Assembly (NCBI GenBank): GCA_036258315.1
Contig: DATADX010000003.1
Coordinates: 1 to 33,878, forward strand
Direction of reading: 5' to 3'
From: DASSYK01 sp036258315
Lineage (GTDB): Bacteria > Actinomycetota > Thermoleophilia > Solirubrobacterales > 70-9
Length of the DNA stretch: 33,878 nucleotides
The notes under the pieces were generated by a model. The model was not told the DNA's origin, searched no databases, and saw only the letters and a program-made list of their open reading frames with translations. Made by a program: the position numbers and the translations under genes. Below, piece by piece: positions 28,726 through 33,878 of this stretch (positions are counted from its first letter, which is position 1; each line of letters begins with the position of its first letter).

Positions 28726-29814
28726 GTGGCGAGCGGGCGCGACTACTACGAGGTGCTCGGGATCGAGCGCACCGCCTCCCAGGCGGAGGTGAAGAGCGCC
28801 TTCCGGAGGCTCGCGCGCGAGCTGCACCCTGACGTCAACTCCCACGATCCCGAGGCCGAGGCGAAGTTCAAGCAGGCCGCCGAGGCCTACGAGGTCCTAT
28901 CGGACCCCGGCCGCCGCCGCACCTACGACCAGTTCGGCCAGGAGGGGCTCCGCTCCGGCGGGTTCGACCCTCGCACCGCCGACTTCGGCAGCTTCCAGGA
29001 CATCTTCGAGACGATCTTCGGCGGCGACCCCTTCGGCGGTCGCCGCGGTCCCGCGGCGGGCGCCGACGTCGGCACCGTCGCCGAGATCGAGTTGATCGAC
29101 GTGCTCGACGGGACCGAGAAGGAGGTCCGCTTCGAGGCGATCAGCGTCTGCGAGCACTGCCGCGGCAACGGCGCCGAGCCGGGCACCCCGATCGAGGCCT
29201 GCGACCGCTGCGACGGGACGGGGCAGCTGCGGCAGGTGAGCCGGAGCGTCTTCGGCCAGGTCGTGCGCGCGGTCCCGTGCGACAGGTGCGGCGGCGGGGG
29301 GCGCATTCCCAGCAAACCGTGCAAGCAGTGCAACGGCGCCGGCCGTGTCAGCGAGATGCGCACCTGGGAGGTCGACATCCCCGCCGGGATCGAGGACGGG
29401 CAGCGAATCCGGATCGCCGGCGCCGGCCACGAGGGCGACCCCGGCGCCCGCGCGGGCGACCTCTTCGTCGAGGTCCACGTCGCGGCCGACGAGCGCTTCG
29501 CCCGCCAGGGCACGGAGATCGTCAGCCGCGTCCCGCTCCCGGTCACAACCGCGATCCTGGGCGGCACGGTGACGGTTCCGACGCTCGAGGGCGAGACATC
29601 GGTGGACGTACCGGTTGGGACCCAGCACGGCGACGCCTCGGTGCTGAAGGGGCTCGGGCTGCCGCCGCTGCAGGGCCGCCGGAAGCGCGGCGACCAACAC
29701 GTCGTCTTCGACGTCGTCGTCCCTGCGAACCTGACCGACGAGCAGCGCGAGCTGGTCCGCCGCCTCGACGCCGAGCTGTTCGAGGGCGCCGCGACGCGCG
29801 AGGCCGCCGAGTGA
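28726..29814 (+). CDS. dnaJ: Chaperone protein DnaJ (HSP40)
   Basis: A 362-residue type I DnaJ, co-chaperone of DnaK. The J domain has HPD at 34-36 (RELHPDVNSHDPEAEAKF). A Gly/Phe-rich region follows (FGGDPFGGRRGP). The zinc domain has four CxxCxGxG repeats (CEHCRGNG, CDRCDGTG, CDRCGGGG, CKQCNGAG). The two C-terminal substrate domains end with HVVFDVVVPANLTDEQREL. GTG 28726 has AAGGCGGGA upstream and lies 12 bases after hrcA, so the two are co-transcribed. No dnaK or grpE is in the window. Confidence 0.96.
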   Translation: MASGRDYYEVLGIERTASQAEVKSAFRRLARELHPDVNSHDPEAEAKFKQAAEAYEVLSDPGRRRTYDQFGQEGLRSGGFDPRTADFGSFQDIFETIFGGDPFGGRRGPAAGADVGTVAEIELIDVLDGTEKEVRFEAISVCEHCRGNGAEPGTPIEACDRCDGTGQLRQVSRSVFGQVVRAVPCDRCGGGGRIPSKPCKQCNGAGRVSEMRTWEVDIPAGIEDGQRIRIAGAGHEGDPGARAGDLFVEVHVAADERFARQGTEIVSRVPLPVTTAILGGTVTVPTLEGETSVDVPVGTQHGDASVLKGLGLPPLQGRRKRGDQHVVFDVVVPANLTDEQRELVRRLDAELFEGAATREAAE

Positions 29815-29818
29815 GCGC

Positions 29819-30643
29819 TTGATCAGACTGGCTGTCCGCTGCAGCCCCGAGGCGGCCGAGGAGGTGCTCGCCCACCTGCTCGAGCTCGCCCCGAACGGCG
29901 TCGAGGAGGAGCGCGGCCCGGGTTTCGCCGAGTTCGCGATCTACGGGCCCCCCGGCGAGGTCCCCGAGCTGGGCGAGCTCCGCGCGGCCGCGGGCCACTC
30001 GCGCGTCGACGTGACGACCACCTCGGTCCCCGACGATTGGGCCGACCGCTGGGCCGACTTCCATCGCCCGGTCGTGATCGGCGACCGGATCCGCGTGCGC
30101 CCGTCTTGGTGGGACGCCGAGGACGGCCCGATCGACGTCCTCGTCGATCCCGGCCAGGCCTTCGGCACCGGCGCCCATCCGACCACGCGCCTCTGTCTCG
30201 AGCTGCTGATCGAGCTCGAGCGCGCGGGGGAGGCGGAGGGAGCGCTGGCCGACTGGGGGACCGGCTCAGCCGTGCTCGCGATCGCCGCCGCCAAGCTCGG
30301 CTTCTCTCCGGTGATCGCCTGCGACCGCGAGCAGGCCGCGCTGGAAGCCGCCACGGCCAACGCGGAGGCGAACGGTGTGGTCCTCGAGATCGAGCGCGTC
30401 GACGTCCGCGAGGCGCCGCCGCCGCTGGCCCCGACCGTGAGCGCGAACCTGACCGGGCCGCTCCTGATCGAGTGCGCGCGCCGGCTGGCGGCGGTGGACC
30501 GAGCTCCGCGGACCCTCGTCTGCTCTGGGATGCTCGAGACCGAGGCCGCTGAGGTTGCGGGTGCCTTCGCCCCGCTCGGCCTCGAGCCGGGTGAGCCGCG
30601 GGTCGAGGGCGACTGGGCCGCCCTGCTGCTCCGCGCCTCGTGA
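29819..30643 (+). CDS. prmA: Ribosomal protein L11 methyltransferase
   Basis: A 274-residue SAM-dependent enzyme that methylates ribosomal protein L11. The PrmA substrate-recognition domain is N-terminal. The family motif DPGQAFGTGAHPTTRLCLEL precedes motif I, here ADWGTGSAVLAIAAAKLG. The last glycine of the usual GxGSG is Ala, and the NxxP-type motif reads ANLTGPLL. These changes are mild, but activity on L11 should not be taken for granted. TTG 29819 begins 5 bases after the dnaJ stop; a GTG at 29811 is quickly closed by TGA. dnaJ-prmA adjacency is common. It overlaps murI by four bases. Confidence 0.88.
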   Translation: MIRLAVRCSPEAAEEVLAHLLELAPNGVEEERGPGFAEFAIYGPPGEVPELGELRAAAGHSRVDVTTTSVPDDWADRWADFHRPVVIGDRIRVRPSWWDAEDGPIDVLVDPGQAFGTGAHPTTRLCLELLIELERAGEAEGALADWGTGSAVLAIAAAKLGFSPVIACDREQAALEAATANAEANGVVLEIERVDVREAPPPLAPTVSANLTGPLLIECARRLAAVDRAPRTLVCSGMLETEAAEVAGAFAPLGLEPGEPRVEGDWAALLLRAS

Positions 30644-31476
30644 TCTCGATGTCTGCCGCCCCCGACAGATCCAAGCTCCCGATCGCCGTCTTCGACTCCG
30701 GCGTCGGCGGTCTCACGGTCCTGCACGAGTGCCTCGTCTCGCTCCCCGAGGAGGACTTCGTCTACCTCGGCGACGATGCGCGCTTTCCCTACGGGGCTCG
30801 CAGCCAGGAGGAGCTGCGCTCGCACGTCGAGCAGGTCTCACGCTTCCTGCTCGAGCGCGGCGCGAAGCTGCTCGTGATCGCGTGCAACTCGGCCGCCTCG
30901 GCCGGGCTCGAAACGGCGCGCGCGGTGGCGGCCGAGCATCGGGTGGAGGTGGTCGCGGTGATCGAGCCCGAGGCCGAGATCGCGGCCGCCGTCACGGAGA
31001 CCGGGCGCGTCGGGGTCCTGGCCACCCCGGCGACGGTGAGGGCGAACGCTTACGGGCGCGCGCTCGCTGCCCAGCAGCGGACGTTGACGATCACCGAGGT
31101 CGAGGCGCCCGACCTGGCGGCCGTGATCCAGCGCGGCTTCCCCTTCGACGAGAGCGTGGTCCGGATGGTCCGCGCCTATTGCCAGCCGTTCAAGCAGGCG
31201 GACGTCGACACCGTCGTGCTCGGCTGCACGCACTACCCGCTGGTGGCCCCGATGTTGCAGCGGACGCTCGGGCGCGACGTTCGCCTCGTCACCGCGGGTC
31301 ACGCGATCGCCGCGACGGCGCAGCGGACGCTCGGCGCGAACGGGCTTGCGTGCCGGAGTGACGAGGAGGGGTCCTACAGCTTCATCTGCACGGGCGAGCC
31401 CGAGAGCTTCCGCGAGCTCGGCACCCGGTTCCTGCAGATGCCGCTCGGAGAGGTCGAGCTGGTGAGGCTGCCGTGA
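30640..31476 (+). CDS. murI: Glutamate racemase
   Basis: A 278-residue racemase that makes D-glutamate for peptidoglycan. The two catalytic cysteines are Cys82 in LVIACNSAAS and Cys196 in VLGCTHYPLV. The N-terminal AVFDSGVGGLTVLHECL (with its Asp/Ser) and YLGDDARFPYG complete the active site. GTG 30640 overlaps the prmA TGA as GTGA; an ATG at 30649 is an alternative that would remove three residues. The next gene also overlaps by four bases, so prmA-murI-ykvA-like are probably translationally coupled. Confidence 0.95.
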   Translation: MISMSAAPDRSKLPIAVFDSGVGGLTVLHECLVSLPEEDFVYLGDDARFPYGARSQEELRSHVEQVSRFLLERGAKLLVIACNSAASAGLETARAVAAEHRVEVVAVIEPEAEIAAAVTETGRVGVLATPATVRANAYGRALAAQQRTLTITEVEAPDLAAVIQRGFPFDESVVRMVRAYCQPFKQADVDTVVLGCTHYPLVAPMLQRTLGRDVRLVTAGHAIAATAQRTLGANGLACRSDEEGSYSFICTGEPESFRELGTRFLQMPLGEVELVRLP

Positions 31477-31973
31477 TCGCCGTCCTGGCCGCCATCGGCG
31501 GCGACCGAGGCTCTGGGGTCGAGATCGACCTGTTCCCGTGGGGGCTGGTGCTGAGCGCGCTCGCGGTCTACGTGGTCGCGGTCGCGGTCCTGCTCGCCGC
31601 CGGCCGCCGCGATGACGCACGGGCCGTCGCCGGCTTCCTCCCCGATTGCGCCGTGATGATCGGGCGCCTTGCCCGCGACCCGCACGTCTCGCGGCTTCGC
31701 CGCCTCGCCCTGCTGGCCGTGGTCGCCTATCTGGCGATGCCGTTGGACCTGATCCCCGACTTCCTGCCGGGTCCCGGCCACCTGGACGACGCGGTGGTCC
31801 TCGTCCTCGCACTCCGCGTGCTCGTTCGCGGCGCAACCCCGGAGATGCTGCGAGCGGCATGGCCGGGACCGGAGGCATCGCTTCGGCTCGTGCTCAGAGC
31901 CGCCGGGCATGAGGCGAACGGCAGGGGCACAATCGGGCGTCAGGCCGCCCGCTTTTCGAGCGGCCGCGACTGA
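31473..31973 (+). CDS. YkvA-like (DUF1232) membrane protein
   Basis: A 166-residue protein with the DUF1232 signature YLAMPLDLIPDFLPGPGHLDD (about 89-109), which resembles a membrane segment linked to a conserved Pro/Asp turn. Hydrophobic helices at about 22-42 and 78-92 flank a basic loop (DARAVAGFLPDCAVMIGRLA). The C-terminal 40 residues are basic and disordered. The molecular role of the family is unknown. GTG 31473 overlaps the murI stop. A strong hairpin 18 bases after the stop ends this operon or marks the yqeY control region. Confidence 0.8.
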   Translation: MIAVLAAIGGDRGSGVEIDLFPWGLVLSALAVYVVAVAVLLAAGRRDDARAVAGFLPDCAVMIGRLARDPHVSRLRRLALLAVVAYLAMPLDLIPDFLPGPGHLDDAVVLVLALRVLVRGATPEMLRAAWPGPEASLRLVLRAAGHEANGRGTIGRQAARFSSGRD

Positions 31974-31990
31974 CCCATGCGGCCGCTACC

Positions 31991-32020
31991 CCCGCGCCGG
32001 AAGTCATCCCGCGGCGCGGG
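31991..32020 (+). terminator. 9-bp perfect inverted repeat before yqeY
   Basis: CCCGCGCCG (31991-31999) and CGGCGCGGG (32012-32020) pair perfectly around a 12-base loop. It lies 18 bases after the preceding stop and 1 base before the yqeY -10. No T-run follows, so it could be a GC-rich terminator or an operator. Confidence 0.4.
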
Positions 32021-32021
32021 C

Positions 32022-32027
32022 TACGCT
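32022..32027 (+). promoter_or_regulatory. -10 box TACGCT for the yqeY-phoH-ybeY-era operon (leaderless)
   Basis: TACGCT ends 6 bases before ATG 32034, with no Shine-Dalgarno sequence. The same hexamer serves the DivIVA-like gene at 9598. Confidence 0.5.
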
Positions 32028-32033
32028 TAGGCC

Positions 32034-32465
32034 ATGAGCATCCTCGAGCAGGTCCAGGAGGACGTGAAGACCGCGATGAAGGCCGGCGAGAAGGACCGGG
32101 TCGGCCAGCTCCGGATGGTCGTGGCCGCTCTCCAGGCCGAGCAGAAGGAGGGCCGGGGTGACGAGATCGCGGCGCTTCAGCGCGAGCGCAAGCGCCGGGT
32201 CGACGCCGCCGAGGCCCTGCGCGAGGGCGGCCGCGACGACGCCGCATCCGCGGAGGAAGCCGAGGCGAAGCTGATCGAGGGCTATCTGCCGGCCCAGCTC
32301 TCCGACGAGGAGCTCGACGAGCTGGTTGCCGCCACGATCGACGAGTCCGGGGCGAGCGAGCAGAAGGAAATGGGAAACGTGATGAACGCGCTGATGCCCA
32401 AGCTCGGCGGCCGCGCCGACGGCAAGCGCGTCAGCCAGGCGGTGCGCGAGAAGCTGGGCTCCTAG
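32034..32465 (+). CDS. yqeY: GatB/YqeY-domain protein
   Basis: A 143-residue YqeY protein, a stand-alone version of the C-terminal tRNA-binding domain of GatB (Asp/Glu-tRNA amidotransferase). Family marks are MSILEQVQEDVKTAMKAGEK, RVGQLRMVVAALQ, AKLIEGYLPAQLSDEELDEL and the C-terminal MNALMPKLGGRADGKRVSQA. Its own biochemical role is not established; a tRNA-related function is inferred from the domain. It heads the run phoH-ybeY-era and ends 3 bases before phoH. Confidence 0.93.
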   Translation: MSILEQVQEDVKTAMKAGEKDRVGQLRMVVAALQAEQKEGRGDEIAALQRERKRRVDAAEALREGGRDDAASAEEAEAKLIEGYLPAQLSDEELDELVAATIDESGASEQKEMGNVMNALMPKLGGRADGKRVSQAVREKLGS

Positions 32466-32468
32466 ACG

Positions 32469-33428
32469 TTGGCGCGTAGCCAGATCACCATCGACAACGC
32501 GGTCGCGGCGGAGCTGGCCGGGTCGGAGGACGCGGTCCTGCGAGCCCTCGAGGGCCACCTCGGCTGCGACCTGTACCTGCGCGGCAACGTCCTCACCCTC
32601 GACGGAGACGACGGGGAGGTCCGCACGGCCGAGACGGTCGTCGGGGAGATCGTCGACCTGATCGAGCAGGGACACGAGATCGCGCCGGGCACGATCGAGG
32701 CCGTCACCGGCGCCCTCGACAAGCACGAGAACCCCGCCGAGATCCTCGAGGACGTCGTCTGGCAGCACCGCAACACGCGCGTCGCGCCGAAGACGGTCAA
32801 CCAGAAGCACTACGTCGACTCGATCCGCAACCACACGATCACCTTCGGGATCGGCCCCGCGGGCACCGGCAAGACCTTCCTCGCGGTCGCGATGGCGGCC
32901 GCGGCGCTCTCGCGCGGCGAGGTCCAGCGGGTGATCCTGACCCGCCCGGCCGTCGAGGCGGGCGAGCGTCTCGGATTCCTCCCTGGCGACATCCAGGCGA
33001 AGGTCGACCCCTATTTGCGCCCGCTCTTCGACGCGCTCTACGACATGCTCGACCCCGAGCGCGTCAACGCCTACTTCGAGCGCGGCACGATCGAGGTCGC
33101 GCCACTCGCGTTCATGCGGGGCCGCACGCTGAACGACTCCTTCGTGATCCTCGACGAGGCCCAGAACACCAGCCCCGAGCAGATGAAGATGTTCCTGACC
33201 AGGCTCGGGTTCGGGTCAAAGATCGTCGTCACCGGCGACATCACGCAGATCGACCTCGAAAGGGGCTCGAAGTCGGGTCTGGTCGAGGTCGGCGGCATCC
33301 TCACCGACGTCCAGGACATCGCCTTCATCCGCTTCGGCGGCGAGGACGTCGTCCGTCACAAGCTCGTGCAGCGGATCGTCGCCGCGTACGGCGAGCATTC
33401 GGAGCGGCAGCGCGACGGGGAGCATTGA
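32469..33428 (+). CDS. phoH: PhoH-like ATPase
   Basis: A 319-residue PhoH/YbeZ ATPase of the P-loop superfamily. The N-terminal 100 residues include a small nucleic-acid-binding-like domain (LGCDLYLRGNVLTLDGDD). Walker A is GPAGTGKT with Lys135, Walker B is FVILDEAQNT, and IVVTGDITQIDL is the sensor region. In other bacteria the YbeZ-YbeY pair works in rRNA and ribosome maturation, and the adjacent ybeY here fits that. TTG 32469 is the first start, 3 bases after yqeY; no clear Shine-Dalgarno sequence is visible. It overlaps ybeY by four bases. Confidence 0.94.
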   Translation: MARSQITIDNAVAAELAGSEDAVLRALEGHLGCDLYLRGNVLTLDGDDGEVRTAETVVGEIVDLIEQGHEIAPGTIEAVTGALDKHENPAEILEDVVWQHRNTRVAPKTVNQKHYVDSIRNHTITFGIGPAGTGKTFLAVAMAAAALSRGEVQRVILTRPAVEAGERLGFLPGDIQAKVDPYLRPLFDALYDMLDPERVNAYFERGTIEVAPLAFMRGRTLNDSFVILDEAQNTSPEQMKMFLTRLGFGSKIVVTGDITQIDLERGSKSGLVEVGGILTDVQDIAFIRFGGEDVVRHKLVQRIVAAYGEHSERQRDGEH

Positions 33429-33811
33429 GCGCCGACCTCTCAGACGTCGAGCAACGGCTGCGGGCCGCAGTCGACGCGACGCTGAAGGCAGCCGGGGTCG
33501 GGGACGGCCACATCGGATTGGAGCTCGTCGGTGAGGGACGGATGCGGACGCTCAATTTCGCCCACCGCGGGGTAGACGAGGCGACAGACGTGCTCGCCTT
33601 CCCGATCGATCCCGACGAGAGCGGCCTCGGGCCGCGGGAGCTTGGCGACGTGTTCGTCTGCCCCGAGCGCGCGACCGACGTGATCGAGGCCGCGGTCCAC
33701 GGCACGCTTCACTTGTGCGGCTACGACCACGAGGAGGACGAGGGCGAGATGCTGGCCCTCCAGGAGCGGATCATGACCGGGCTGCGCGGCTCGGCGGCGT
33801 CCGGGACTTGA
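33425..33811 (+). CDS. ybeY: Endoribonuclease YbeY
   Basis: A 128-residue metal-dependent RNase for rRNA processing and ribosome quality control. The zinc motif HGTLHLCGYDH (His92, His96, His102) is complete. MRTLNFAHRGVDEATDVLAFP and ELGDVFVCPERA are conserved. TTG 33425 overlaps the phoH TGA (TTGA), and its own TGA overlaps the era start in the same way. Many bacteria have a CBS-domain hemolysin-like gene between ybeY and era; it is missing here. Confidence 0.94.
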   Translation: MSADLSDVEQRLRAAVDATLKAAGVGDGHIGLELVGEGRMRTLNFAHRGVDEATDVLAFPIDPDESGLGPRELGDVFVCPERATDVIEAAVHGTLHLCGYDHEEDEGEMLALQERIMTGLRGSAASGT

Positions 33812-33878
33812 CCGCCACCCCGGACCCCGCCCCCACCCGCGCCGGGTTCGTCGGCCTCGCGGGCCGCCCGAACGCCGG
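33808..33878 (+). CDS. era: GTPase Era, N-terminal fragment (3' end outside window)
   Basis: The first 23 codons of Era, which binds 16S rRNA and helps 30S assembly. After a short Thr/Pro-rich start, GFVGLAGRPNAG is the beginning of the P-loop (usual form GLAGRPNVGKS). The sequence ends before the Lys-Ser. The TTG 33808 start overlaps the ybeY stop as TTGA. The identification rests on this short motif and the ybeY-era order. Confidence 0.8.
   Translation, partial: MTATPDPAPTRAGFVGLAGRPNA

Overview
The window is about 33.9 kb of very GC-rich, gene-dense bacterial DNA. GC-biased codon use, frequent GTG and TTG starts and the conserved gene neighbourhoods point to a high-GC actinobacterium. The PD-(D/E)XK_5 endonuclease relic beside a tRNA, the DivIVA-like gene after rsfS and the overall synteny suggest the class Thermoleophilia (Solirubrobacterales-like). 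That placement is inference from gene content; I could not run a search.

Layout. (1) 1-9570: a proB-proA-nadD-rsfS housekeeping cluster, split after proB by about 7 kb of accessory genes: an MFS transporter with a frameshift, a GMC alcohol oxidase, an aldehyde dehydrogenase, a DJ-1/PfpI protein and a membrane Ser/Thr kinase with outside TPRs. The GMC and ALDH genes look like a two-step alcohol-to-acid oxidation pair. nadD has no ordinary start codon and lies in the same frame as proA, with a single TAG between them. (2) 9598-13555: an accessory island. It holds a DivIVA-like protein, a consensus LexA/SOS box, a frameshifted endonuclease, tRNA-Ala(GGC), a Phd/YefM antitoxin relic, and two divergent regulators (PAS-LuxR and XRE-MEDS) around a paired operator. 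Two minus-strand genes of unknown function follow. (3) 13701-25647: core genes leuS, a cupin, acylphosphatase, comEA, comEC, holA, rpsT (minus), murJ and lepA. (4) 25637-27559: a SnoaL-like protein, a two-helix membrane protein on the minus strand, and a pair of MaoC/HadA-HadB-type dehydratase subunits. (5) 27564-33878: the heat-shock and core operon hrcA-dnaJ-prmA-murI-ykvA-like, then yqeY-phoH-ybeY-era, with many 4-base stop/start overlaps. era runs off the window.

Expression. At least eleven genes have a TANNNT-type -10 box ending 6-10 bases before the start codon and no Shine-Dalgarno sequence. This is the signature of leaderless transcripts. Others (ALDH, PfpI, XRE, two small minus-strand genes) have clear Shine-Dalgarno sequences. 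A 20-base core next to a hairpin recurs in two intergenic gaps 10.9 kb apart, with the same internal spacing. The most unusual points are the SOS box-endonuclease-tRNA-antitoxin cassette, the abnormal proA/nadD junction, and the repeated hairpin element.
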